Assembly (NCBI GenBank): GCA_028283145.1
Contig: JAPYNY010000009.1
Span: forward strand, 1 to 42,102
DNA: 42,102 nt
Direction: 5' to 3'
From: Candidatus Hopanoidivorans cymbastelae
Lineage (GTDB): Bacteria; Actinomycetota; Acidimicrobiia; Acidimicrobiales; Hopanoidiivorantaceae
The notes beneath the pieces are model-generated. The model ran no database searches, was not told the DNA's origin, and worked only from the letters and a program-made list of their open reading frames with translations. Made by a program: the position numbers and the translations under genes. Positions 26,650 through 35,034 of the stretch are shown in pieces (position 1 is the first letter of the stretch; each line of letters opens with the position of its first letter).

Positions 26650-27042
26650 ATGGAGCATCACACCAATCAAACTGTTCAGCAGAAAATAGCAGAATCTAAC
26701 TTCTCATCAGTATCTTTAGCAAATCTAGTAGAGGCAGGATATCTAAGCGTAGGCGATAGGCTTGAACTAATTTCAAAAAATTATCCGGCTGAAGTTGAGA
26801 TTATCAGTCATGATGGAAAAGTCCAGATAACCCATTTTGGCAAGTATTATGACGGCTCTTGGATTAACTTTGTAGAGTCAGATAAGCGCTATGAGTTTGA
26901 TGGCATATCTGAAGCTGCTTTAAAATTAACCGAAGGGAATCATCTTAGCTTTGAGTTTTGGAAGCTAATTGATGGCCGAGACACCCCATTACTATCGGAG
27001 ATAAAAAATGAATTTCTAATCGCTAGACAATTCAGCTATTAG
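26650..27042 (+). CDS. Stand-alone RAMA-domain protein
   Basis: A 130-residue ORF whose segment about 20-125 matches the RAMA domains of the upstream gene: LANLVEAGYLSVGDRLELIS, YPAEVEIISHDGKVQITHFG, a Trp-containing turn, and FEFWKLIDG in place of NGWTFW. It may be the surviving 3' end of the decayed paralogue, still open because it begins with its own ATG, or a functional small reader protein. TGAGAT lies just upstream but is a poor ribosome binding site. It is convergent with the methyltransferase gene across 100 bp of AT-rich DNA. A single RAMA domain without an enzyme could bind DNA but not cut it. Confidence 0.6.
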   Translation: MEHHTNQTVQQKIAESNFSSVSLANLVEAGYLSVGDRLELISKNYPAEVEIISHDGKVQITHFGKYYDGSWINFVESDKRYEFDGISEAALKLTEGNHLSFEFWKLIDGRDTPLLSEIKNEFLIARQFSY

Positions 27043-27142
27043 ACTTAACTTTACATTTTAAGTTGGTCAAATTGTGCAATTAATGCTCATATTTAGCCAC
27101 TAGCAGATAAATAATTCCATTGCTAGTTTTTGATACTTATTC

Positions 27143-28696
27143 TCATATACTTCTCAACTCAGCAAAAAAACCTTGAAGCCAATTCGGTATATTACTTGTT
27201 TCACGATAAGCTTTGAGAGCCTTACTGACCTGGCTTTCTGGCAGTTGATCAAAAAAATCTGAGGTTGGCACTAATGAATTATTAATATCATTTGGCTCAA
27301 ATTTGTCTAAAGAATCACCATATTTTCTCATTGATAGAGAAACGATTTCACGCCCCGTTTCTGATGAGAGGTACAGAAACAGGCGATCAATATAATAACT
27401 TCCAAATCGGTTTGGTTGAAACCCATGATAACAGGTAAGATTCACAGCTTGACTTGTATTTTGGATTATCTTGTAGCCACCTCGTGAGAAAACACCCATT
27501 AGAAGGGGAGCTGGCTGGCGTGTCTCTGTCTTATACCAAGGGTTTCTGTTCCGCGTCAGATACCGTTTGTGATAACCCTGTATAATTCCTTTCTGGATGT
27601 AAGCTTTGGCCATGGGGGAATGGCTTCCATTGCCATAGAAAAGGAAAACTGGTTTATTATTGTCTTGCAATCTTTTTAAATCTTTGTCATCAAAAAAAGG
27701 CGAAGCAATTTGTGAACTTCTAGTGATGCAAGGTATATAATCCAACCCTTTGTCAAGTTCTAAAGATTTAACTTTTGATTGATTTAGCACAAAGAATTCA
27801 TTTGCTCCAGTAGCTATTCCGCGACTAAACCTTCCATAAGAAAGAAGAGGGATAGTTTTATTTTTATCAAAAGAGAAAGTTTGTGTCTGAAAATATGGCA
27901 GCCACTTGTTGTCAGGTTTTAGCTTGGCATGGTCGATGATAGAGGTTGGGCACACATTAGCTAGGTTGTTAATTTCATTCACTTTATTCAGAGTATAGAA
28001 CCTCACCTTTTCATATTTTGAACTTTTGTCAAAAAGAATTATGCCAACTGAGGTGGTAACATCGGGAAAGATTTCTCTCTCACAGTCAAAGCTAATTATG
28101 GCACAAAGATGCTGGTTGCGCAAAAGTTGTTGTTTAACCAATGTTCCATAGCCGGTGTTGAGAAATTCCAATGGCATAATATAAGCCAGGCGGCCAGCTT
28201 CGTCCAGCTCACTTATGGATTTTAGAAGAAAAGCTGAAGCTGTATTGGTATACCCAGACACTTTTTCACCCAAATGCTTTTCAAGACTCTTTAGCACGGC
28301 AACTCTTTTTGCAAATTTTTGAAATCTCATGTACGGAGGGTTGCAGACTATGTTGTGGTGGGTCTGTCCCCATGAGAGCAGGTAGTCCCCAAGGGTGAGA
28401 AAATTCAGGGGCTCCCCAGTGGTTTGGTGCCAGAAGTTTATTATTTCAGGGTCAACCTCCATGGCCGAAAAAGCATCTCGCCAGTTTTCTGGAATTTGCT
28501 TCCAGAAGGCACCAAGACCAAAAGCAGGGTCAAAAATTGTTCTGCCGGTGGGATTGAAATCTGAGTTTGAAGCATCCGCTTCTGCTACCCACCTCACCAT
28601 AAATTTGGCAATGCTGGGGTGCGTAAAAAACTGCCCAAGCCTTTTGCGGTGAGTTTCACCCACACGGTTTATGTAGCTATGTTCCATTGACGACAT
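27143..28696 (-). CDS. Gamma-class N6-adenine DNA methyltransferase of a type II R-M system
   Basis: The 517-residue product has the motif order of gamma-class amino-methyltransferases: GQFFTHP (motif X, 21-27), FDPAFGLGAF (motif I, SAM binding, 55-64), an acidic SAM-ribose contact near EVDPE (80-84), and the catalytic NPPY (119-122). The C-terminal half (about 260-500), with YHKRYLTRNRNPWYKTE and VNLTCYHGFQP, resembles the target-recognition region of TaqI/Eco57I-like enzymes. It should methylate adenine in the site cut by the neighbouring endonuclease. Its start overlaps the endonuclease 3' end by 20 bp; an ATG at 28685-28687 is an alternative start. AAGGAA lies about 12 nt before the first ATG. 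Confidence 0.9.
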   Translation of the reverse strand: MSSMEHSYINRVGETHRKRLGQFFTHPSIAKFMVRWVAEADASNSDFNPTGRTIFDPAFGLGAFWKQIPENWRDAFSAMEVDPEIINFWHQTTGEPLNFLTLGDYLLSWGQTHHNIVCNPPYMRFQKFAKRVAVLKSLEKHLGEKVSGYTNTASAFLLKSISELDEAGRLAYIMPLEFLNTGYGTLVKQQLLRNQHLCAIISFDCEREIFPDVTTSVGIILFDKSSKYEKVRFYTLNKVNEINNLANVCPTSIIDHAKLKPDNKWLPYFQTQTFSFDKNKTIPLLSYGRFSRGIATGANEFFVLNQSKVKSLELDKGLDYIPCITRSSQIASPFFDDKDLKRLQDNNKPVFLFYGNGSHSPMAKAYIQKGIIQGYHKRYLTRNRNPWYKTETRQPAPLLMGVFSRGGYKIIQNTSQAVNLTCYHGFQPNRFGSYYIDRLFLYLSSETGREIVSLSMRKYGDSLDKFEPNDINNSLVPTSDFFDQLPESQVSKALKAYRETSNIPNWLQGFFAELRSI

Positions 28697-29741
28697 GTCT
28701 CAAAAATATTTCCTTGTCTAGGTGTGCTTGTCCGCCCTCAAAGGTTACGTAAAATAGTAGTCTCCCTCGGTCTAGTTCTCGCAGGGCTGACTTATGGCTG
28801 GGGATATCAATCTTTTGTAACATCTCGTGGCCGGCATTAACGTTTATTTTGAAGGTTGTCTTGCCCTGATTCTTGATATCTTGCTCTACTGAAAAGATAG
28901 CACCTTCTTGGCTTGGATCGGAGCAAATCGTAAGAATATCTTTAAATGAAATGACGTAGGCCTTGTCGAAAAATACCTGGAGGTAATAGTGATGGACACC
29001 AAAATGTTGGATCCACCGGTTAATCAGGGCTAAGTCTTCCAGCTTGGGTGTGAAACTAAGGTAATCCCGTCTGTGGAGAATTTTGATCTGGGCTTTGAGC
29101 TTTTTCAAGAGTTCGCTCAGGAGCAAGAGATCATCGGAGGATGACCATGACCGAGCACGGAAATTCAGTTCTTTGAAGGTTTCTGAAGTTGCCTGTGAAA
29201 TCGAGGTGTGTAATTCTGGAGCTTTTTCGCTCAGTAAGCTGACTAGAGGCTCCTGCAATATTTGATTCTGCAGCTTGACGCATTCCTTTTCTGCTTGACG
29301 CAAGCGCTTCCTGATGAAAGATGTGTACTTCTCCGTAAGAAAGCTACTTGACCTCACTTCAATAGCCGCCACAGCTTGTTTCACGATTCCATCATCACCC
29401 AAGTCAGCACCGCCTTCAATCTGAGAGCGGTGAAAGATTAAGACATCGGGTTTCTTACCGATGGAGTTCAACTCGTCTTGGTACGCACCGTAAAATTCTG
29501 AAAAACCAAGGTCACCGGCAGCTAATCTTCCAGAGTGCCCGTATGGAATCGCGCGATACTCTTTAAAGTTTTCATTGATTGCGCTTACGACCACTTTTTC
29601 AGCCCAATCACCCTGTTCTCTGTTGGTCAAAAAATCAGAGCTTGCCAAGGTGGGTGGATGCCCACGCATCTGGACGGATGTATCAATCGTAAATGGAACA
29701 GAGGCAATTAGCCTGTTGATGGTTTGCTGGTAGGAGGTCAT
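28677..29741 (-). CDS. Type II restriction endonuclease, AccI-like
   Basis: I chose the start at MTSYQQTINRLIASVPFTID (354 residues), because the extra ten codons upstream look non-coding. The N-terminal half carries DFLTNREQGDWAEKVVVSAI, then a likely PD-(D/E)xK core: KPD at 97-99 and AAIEVRSSSF at 126-135, where E128-x-R130 stands in place of E-x-K. From memory of the family, RGHPPT, NREQGDWAE and an IEVRSS core fit the AccI group of enzymes (recognition GTMKAC), but I cannot confirm this without a search. It is transcribed ahead of the methyltransferase and overlaps it by 20 bp. The gene is AT-rich compared with flanking core genes, suggesting transfer as an R-M cassette. Confidence 0.72.
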   Translation of the reverse strand: MTSYQQTINRLIASVPFTIDTSVQMRGHPPTLASSDFLTNREQGDWAEKVVVSAINENFKEYRAIPYGHSGRLAAGDLGFSEFYGAYQDELNSIGKKPDVLIFHRSQIEGGADLGDDGIVKQAVAAIEVRSSSFLTEKYTSFIRKRLRQAEKECVKLQNQILQEPLVSLLSEKAPELHTSISQATSETFKELNFRARSWSSSDDLLLLSELLKKLKAQIKILHRRDYLSFTPKLEDLALINRWIQHFGVHHYYLQVFFDKAYVISFKDILTICSDPSQEGAIFSVEQDIKNQGKTTFKINVNAGHEMLQKIDIPSHKSALRELDRGRLLFYVTFEGGQAHLDKEIFLRHVVNGT

Positions 29742-29910
29742 GGGAATTAGTCTTGCACGCCAAAGCTGCAAAACTTAAGGCGTCATTAAACTGGCCCATA
29801 TTTGACGATTTGAAGGGAAAGCCTCCAGCTTGTTTAGTCACTCAGCCAGACAACAGCCAGCCCAAGCAAATGACTAGCAGATCTGGCAGTTTAGGCCTTG
29901 TCAAAGCTGG

Positions 29911-31125
29911 CTAGAACTCTTCGTCAAAGGTTACGTTGCCGTCAATGGCGGTCTGATATTCGGTGACCGTCCGCTCAAAGAAATTGGACAGGCTCTGGAC
30001 GTCCTGAAGTTCCATGAAGCTGAAGGGATTCTTGGCGCCATAGACTGGCGTGAGCCCCAGCTGCACCAAGCGAAGGTCGGCCACATACTCCAAATATTCC
30101 CGGGTGTCGGCCAAGCTCATGCCTGGAATGCCACCGCCTAGCAAATCCTGCGCAAAGGTATATTCGCACTCCACTGCTTCTCGCAACATGTTGGTGACCT
30201 CAGCCTTGAGAGTGTAGTCATAGAGGTCGGGTTCTTCTTCAAAAACAACTCTGACCACTTCCAAGGCGAAGTTCATATGGCAGCTTTCATCCCGAAACAC
30301 CCAGTTGGTGCCCGCCGCCAGCCCGTTCAGCAAGCCTTTGGAGCGCAAGAAATACACATACGCAAAGGCAGCGAAAAAGAACAGCCCCTCTATGCAGGTG
30401 GCAAAACAAATCAGGTTCAGCAGGAACTGCTGGCGGTCGGCTTTGGTTTCTAGGCGCTCCAAGGTGTTGACGGAATTGATCCAACGGAAGCAAAATTCGG
30501 CTTTTTGGCGAATGGACGGAATGCTTTCAACGGCAGCGAAGGCTTGGTGACGCTCGGCGGGGTCGGGAATATAGTTGTCCAGCAAAGTGAGGTAGAACTG
30601 GATGTGAAGCGCCTCCTCATATAGCTGGCGCGACAGATACATCCTGGCTTCGGGGGCGTTGATGTGCTGGTAGAGGTTGATGACCAAGTTGTTCGCCACG
30701 ATGGTGTCGCCTGTGGCGAAAAAAGCCACCAGCCGGTTGATGAGATGGCGCTCCTCGTCGGTCAGCTTGCGGCGCAGGTCGTCAAAGTCGTCGGAGAAGT
30801 CTACCTCCTCCACAGTCCAGGTGTTCTTGATGGCGTCTCGGTACATCTCATAAAAGACCGGATAACGCATCGGGCGCAAGGTGAGTTCATAGCCTGGGTC
30901 TAGCAGGCGGCTTTTGGCAGGGAGGGAGCCTATATCTGCCGTCGCAGCATTTGCTGAGGCGACAAAGCCCTCTGCGGCGGCAAAGCTTTTTTCAGATGGC
31001 TGGCTGGCTGTGGCAACGCCGCTGGCTTTATCCAGTTTGGGAGGAACTTCAACCAGAGGAACAGAAGCAGAGGTGATTTCGTCTAAATCTTGGTCAAATT
31101 GGAGAGGAGTAGCGGTTGTGCTCAT
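29911..31125 (-). CDS. nrdB: Class I ribonucleoside-diphosphate reductase, beta (radical) subunit
   Basis: A 404-residue diiron protein. Metal ligands are readable as D140 (ATGDT), E171 and H174 (EEALHIQFY), then a Glu in CIEGLFFF and Glu/His in DESCHMNF. The radical Tyr is present at 178, seven residues after E171 as in E. coli NrdB, so it is not a Tyr-less Ic type. The C-terminal tail NVTFDEEF fits the peptide that docks into NrdA. Residues 1-75 are a low-complexity extension (Ala/Ser/Glu-rich) absent from typical NrdB. It follows nrdA after 12 bp on the same strand and is surely co-transcribed. Confidence 0.95.
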   Translation of the reverse strand: MSTTATPLQFDQDLDEITSASVPLVEVPPKLDKASGVATASQPSEKSFAAAEGFVASANAATADIGSLPAKSRLLDPGYELTLRPMRYPVFYEMYRDAIKNTWTVEEVDFSDDFDDLRRKLTDEERHLINRLVAFFATGDTIVANNLVINLYQHINAPEARMYLSRQLYEEALHIQFYLTLLDNYIPDPAERHQAFAAVESIPSIRQKAEFCFRWINSVNTLERLETKADRQQFLLNLICFATCIEGLFFFAAFAYVYFLRSKGLLNGLAAGTNWVFRDESCHMNFALEVVRVVFEEEPDLYDYTLKAEVTNMLREAVECEYTFAQDLLGGGIPGMSLADTREYLEYVADLRLVQLGLTPVYGAKNPFSFMELQDVQSLSNFFERTVTEYQTAIDGNVTFDEEF

Positions 31126-31137
31126 CTAAATTTCAGG

Positions 31138-33921
31138 CTAGTCACATGCTTCGCAAGTTTCAGGGTTTTCCAGGGAACAAGCGATGGCAGTGGCAACTTC
31201 ATCGGCTTCGTCGGTTGCTGTTGCTACCTGGGTTCCTTCACCTGCGCCTGTAGCATCAGGGTCAGAGCTGTCCAGCGCAGCCGGCTCGCTCAGCTTGGAA
31301 CTGGAGGCACCGGCGGTGGCAGTGGTGGCCTGATTGATTCTGGTGGCGGCCCTAGAACGCAGATAGTAGGTGGTCTTCAGTCCCTTCTTCCAGGCATAGA
31401 GATACATTGACGACAGCTTGGAAATGGTGGGGGACTGCATGAACAGATTCAGCGACTGCGACTGGTCGATGAAAGCGCCTCTGTCGGCTGCCATGTCAAT
31501 GAGGGAGCGCATGGGCAACTCCCAAGCTGTGCGATAAACCTGTTTCATATCGTCAGGGATGGCGTCGATACCTTGCACCGAACCCTCACTGCGCTTGAGT
31601 TGGGCAATCATCTCGTCGCCCCACAGGCCGCGGTTTTGCAGGTCACGCACTAAGTAGGTGTTGATTTGCAGGAACTCACCCGACAGCGTTTCGCGTTTGA
31701 ACAAGTTGGAGACCTGCGGCTCAATGCACTCATAGCAGCCCGCGATTGAGGCGATGGTAGCTGTGGGAGCGATAGCGATCAGCAGGGAATTCCTCAAGCC
31801 GTGCTGGGCGATGCGGTCTCGCAGTGCGTGCCAGCGGTCAGGACTGGTCAGGTCGTTTTCGGTCAACCCCCACAGGGTGTATTGAAGGTCGCCGCCGGCG
31901 GCACGGGTGTAGGCAAAAGTCGGGTGCGGGCCATGCTGTTGCGCCAGGTCGCAGGAGGTTGACAGTGCCCAGTAGTAGATTTCCTCTGAGATGCGTTTGG
32001 ACAACTGGCGGGCTTCGGGTGAGTCAAATGGCATCTTCAGTTGGAAGAACACATCCTGGAGCCCCATGAGACCCAAACCGACAGGCCTCCACTGGCTGTT
32101 GGAATTGGCGGCTGCTTCTATCGGGTAGAAGTTGATGTCTACGACCCTGTCCAAAAAGGGCACGGCGGTGCGGACGATCTCGCCCAGCTTGTCAAAATCA
32201 AACTGCCCGTTTTTCACTAAGCGCCCGACATTGACCGAGCCGAGGTTGCAAACGGCAGTTTCCTTTTGGTTGGTGACCTCCAGTATTTCCGTGCAGAGGT
32301 TAGACAGATGGACGACCTTGGCGGGGACTGCTGGAGCAGTTGCGCCCGCATCCGTGGTTTCGGGGGACCCCGAGCCTTCATGGGCTTCAGAGACACCAGA
32401 CCCAGTCTGGTTGCACTTCAAATTGGCTGAGTCCTTGAAAGTCATCCAACCATTGCCAGTTTGAGCTAGTGTGCGCATCATGCGGCGATAGAGAGCTTGC
32501 GCCGACACCTGCTTTTCATAAAGTTCGGCTTTTTCGGCTTCAATGTAGGCGTCATCAAATTCTTGGCCGTAGAGGTCAATCAGGTGTGATACCTTCTTCG
32601 GGTCAAACAGCGACCACGTGCCGTCTTGTTCCACTCTCTCCATGAACAGATCAGGCACCCAGTTGGCCAAGTTCAGGTTGTGGGTGCGCCTGGATTCGTC
32701 GCCCGTGTTGTCTTTCAACTCTAGGAAATCCTCAATGTCGGCGTGCCAAGTTTCCAGATACACGCAGGCCGCGCCTTTGCGCCGCCCGCCCTGATTTACC
32801 GCGCAGACAGAGCTGTCCAGCGTCTTGAGCCAAGGGACAATGCCGTTGGAAACCCCGTTAGTTCCCCGAATGAGCGAACCCGAAGAGCGCACCCGGCTGT
32901 AGGACAGCCCAATTCCGCCAGCGTGCTTGGACAGCAAGGCAATGTCGGTGTAGCGGTCGTAGATGGCTTTGAGATCGTCTTCAGGGGAATCCAGCAAATA
33001 GCAGGACGACATCTGTGGGTGGGTTGTGCCGGAGTTGAACAAGGTTGGGCTAGAGGGCAAATAAGCCAGCGAAGACATGAGGTTGTAGAAGTCAATGGCA
33101 TCGTTGGTGTTAGTCGCCAGACCGCAGGCCACCCTAAGCAAGAAATACTGAGGCGTCTCGATGATATCTCGTCGGTCGGGGTGACACAATAAGTAGCGGT
33201 CGTAGATAATGCGCAAACCGAAGAACTCAAACAGGTCGTTTCGCTCGGGGCGAATGGCGTCGTTAAGCTTGCGGGAGTTCTTCTGGACGAATTCCGCGGT
33301 TTCGCTGCTGACTACTCCCACAGAGTGCCCCAGCTCTACCGACTGGGAGAAAGAATGGATGTTCTGCCCTTGAACTTCTTTGTCAATGTAGGCACTCAGC
33401 AAGCGAGCAGCCAGCTTGGAGTAGCTAGGCTCTTCCACCATCAGGCCGGCGGCTGTGCGGATGGAAAGTTCGTCCAGTTTGGTGGAGGTTGTGCCGTCTG
33501 AAAGACTGCTGATAGTGCGGGTGGCTACTCGCAGAGGGTCAACCCCGACCAGCCCTTCACATGAACGTTCCACGGCTCGGACGATCTTGGTGACGTCCAC
33601 CGGCTCCAGCTGGCCATTGCGCTTGCGCACCCGCATGCCGTGCGAACTGACAGAAGGCGTGGGGTCAGGGGTGGGGGGCGGTTCATCTGCGGGCCGCTCC
33701 ACTGTCGGGGGCGTGGCCGGCTTTATTGCGGCCGGCCTGACTGCCACGGCGGCGGGTGGCCCCGTTAAGATGGTTGTTGTGGCTACGGCGACACTGGAGT
33801 CGGTTTCTTCAACTGGACTGGCGTCTTCAGTTTCAAATTCTTGAATTTCGGCAAGAGTTTCGTCTTGCTCACTGTCGGTGGCAAGCAGAGTTTGTTCGTC
33901 TAAGAGAGACGGTGACGACAT
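31138..33921 (-). CDS. nrdA: Class I ribonucleoside-diphosphate reductase, alpha (catalytic) subunit
   Basis: The 927-residue product has an acidic, low-complexity N-terminal extension (about 1-93), then an ATP-cone (MRVRKRNGQLEPVDVTKIVR, EEPSYSKLAARLLSAYI) that senses ATP/dATP. The catalytic barrel includes SPTLFNSGTTHPQMSSCYLL, NQGGRRKGAACVYLETWH and NLCTEILEVTN. The C-terminus ends CEACD, the swinging dithiol that is re-reduced after each turnover. A Gly/Ser/Thr/Ala-rich insertion lies just before the NLCTEI active-site strand (coded about 32322-32406). AAAAGGAG lies 8 nt before the ATG, the best ribosome binding site seen here. It reduces NDPs to dNDPs together with NrdB. Confidence 0.96.
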   Translation of the reverse strand: MSSPSLLDEQTLLATDSEQDETLAEIQEFETEDASPVEETDSSVAVATTTILTGPPAAVAVRPAAIKPATPPTVERPADEPPPTPDPTPSVSSHGMRVRKRNGQLEPVDVTKIVRAVERSCEGLVGVDPLRVATRTISSLSDGTTSTKLDELSIRTAAGLMVEEPSYSKLAARLLSAYIDKEVQGQNIHSFSQSVELGHSVGVVSSETAEFVQKNSRKLNDAIRPERNDLFEFFGLRIIYDRYLLCHPDRRDIIETPQYFLLRVACGLATNTNDAIDFYNLMSSLAYLPSSPTLFNSGTTHPQMSSCYLLDSPEDDLKAIYDRYTDIALLSKHAGGIGLSYSRVRSSGSLIRGTNGVSNGIVPWLKTLDSSVCAVNQGGRRKGAACVYLETWHADIEDFLELKDNTGDESRRTHNLNLANWVPDLFMERVEQDGTWSLFDPKKVSHLIDLYGQEFDDAYIEAEKAELYEKQVSAQALYRRMMRTLAQTGNGWMTFKDSANLKCNQTGSGVSEAHEGSGSPETTDAGATAPAVPAKVVHLSNLCTEILEVTNQKETAVCNLGSVNVGRLVKNGQFDFDKLGEIVRTAVPFLDRVVDINFYPIEAAANSNSQWRPVGLGLMGLQDVFFQLKMPFDSPEARQLSKRISEEIYYWALSTSCDLAQQHGPHPTFAYTRAAGGDLQYTLWGLTENDLTSPDRWHALRDRIAQHGLRNSLLIAIAPTATIASIAGCYECIEPQVSNLFKRETLSGEFLQINTYLVRDLQNRGLWGDEMIAQLKRSEGSVQGIDAIPDDMKQVYRTAWELPMRSLIDMAADRGAFIDQSQSLNLFMQSPTISKLSSMYLYAWKKGLKTTYYLRSRAATRINQATTATAGASSSKLSEPAALDSSDPDATGAGEGTQVATATDEADEVATAIACSLENPETCEACD

Positions 33922-34108
33922 ACTCCTGTCTCCTTTTAAATCTATTTTTTGTTTAATTTTTAGGTCTTTATTAAGCCCTTAGGCTTGTCAGTTTAAACAG
34001 GTTATTATTTTTTTCAGGCAAGCATGCATTTAAGTAAAATTTTTCCAAAAGCATCGGTTGAAACCTGCTGAGTCGGGGTTTGCACGGGGTTAGCAGTTGC
34101 ATGGTCTG
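33922..34108 (-). other. AT-rich leader upstream of nrdA
   Basis: This 187-bp gap between modB and nrdA is AT-rich and presumably holds the nrdAB promoter. I see a small hairpin (AAGCC-CTTA-GGCTT near 33973-33986) but no convincing NrdR box, and no -10/-35 pair that stands out. Confidence 0.35.
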
Positions 34109-34936
34109 CTAGCTGACTAACCAGCGGCTGCGCAAAAAAATCAACACGGTTGCTGAGATGCCAAGGAGTAGAACGCTGAGTGCCAGCGCTTCTTCAATTC
34201 TACCAGAATCCAAGGCGAAAAACGCTGCCAGAGGAAGGGTTTGAGTGGTGCCAGGGAAGTTGCCCGCGAAGGTGATCGTGGCACCAAATTCCCCCAAGGC
34301 TCTGGCCCACGAAAGCGCCAAACCCGACAACAAAGACGGCGTAATCAGCGGCAGGGTTACGCTGTGGAACACCCGCCAGCGGGTAGCCCCCAAGGTACGG
34401 GCTGCTTCTGCTGCCTTGGTGCTGGTTTGGTGCATGCCTGCCTCTACGGTGACCACGAAAAATGGCAACGCCACGAAAACCGCAGCCACGACAACTCCGG
34501 CGGCGGTGAACGGCAAAGAGACATCCCACCAGCGGTCTAACCACTGCCCGACTAGCCCGTTGCGCCCTAGTGCAAACAACAGGGCGACACCCCCCACAAC
34601 CGGTGGCAGCACCAAAGGCAGCAACAAGACAGCGCGCAGAACTCGGCGAATTCTTTCATCCACGTTGGTGAGCACCCAAGCCAGTGGAAGCCCGACAAGC
34701 AGACAGATTCCCGCTGCTATAAGGCTAGTGACCGCCGACAGCGCAAGCGCGTCCAGCACGTTTTCACGCCCCAAGATTTCGGCGATGTTGCTCCACGGAA
34801 CGCGCCACAGCAATCCGACAATGGGCACCCCAACAAACAACACGCCCAGGCCAGCTACAGCCCCGAATACAAAGGGCATCAACTCTCGTTTGGTTTTGCG
34901 TTTGGTTTTGCTGCCTAGTGTGGTTTCATAGTACAC
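34109..34936 (-). CDS. modB: Molybdate ABC transporter permease
   Basis: A 275-residue inner-membrane permease with about six hydrophobic segments. The EAA loop EAARTLGATRWRVFHSVTLP, followed by LITPSLLSGLALSWARALGEFGA, is the signature of ModB/CysT-type permeases and the site that contacts the ATPase. With modA upstream the substrate is most probably molybdate, or tungstate. The start is GTG (34934-34936), directly preceded by the conserved 60-bp control block; no Shine-Dalgarno sequence is present and an A/T-rich -10-like hexamer sits 8 nt upstream, so the mRNA may be leaderless. No modC ATPase gene follows: the next gene is nrdA. Confidence 0.93.
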   Translation of the reverse strand: MYYETTLGSKTKRKTKRELMPFVFGAVAGLGVLFVGVPIVGLLWRVPWSNIAEILGRENVLDALALSAVTSLIAAGICLLVGLPLAWVLTNVDERIRRVLRAVLLLPLVLPPVVGGVALLFALGRNGLVGQWLDRWWDVSLPFTAAGVVVAAVFVALPFFVVTVEAGMHQTSTKAAEAARTLGATRWRVFHSVTLPLITPSLLSGLALSWARALGEFGATITFAGNFPGTTQTLPLAAFFALDSGRIEEALALSVLLLGISATVLIFLRSRWLVS

Positions 34937-34993
34937 TAATATCTAATTTACAAGAAAATTTGAAAATAAACCTAGATTTTTATAGATTTACTT
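34934..34993 (-). promoter_or_regulatory. Control region of modB, duplicated at the regulator gene (copy A)
   Basis: These 60 bp align without gaps to 36273-36332, 48 of 60 bases identical. On the minus strand both copies have AATCTA repeated at a 10-bp interval (here AATCTATAAAAATCTA), then an AT-rich spacer, a -10-like TAAATT and ATTAGTG containing the start codon. A direct repeat of one helical turn suggests an operator, probably for the HTH-TOBE protein. Confidence 0.6.
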
Positions 34994-35034
34994 ATTCAGC
35001 ATCTCCCCACCCAATCCAAGCTCTAGTTGCTACT

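Noticed and set aside
28677..29741. Assignment to the XamI family of restriction enzymes
   Set aside because: Considered because it is also a type II enzyme paired with an adenine methyltransferase, but the length and the NREQGDWAE and IEVRSS segments fit AccI-type proteins better; a profile search is needed to decide.
33922..34108. NrdR boxes upstream of nrdA
   Set aside because: I looked for the paired 16-bp AT-rich palindromes and found none convincing.
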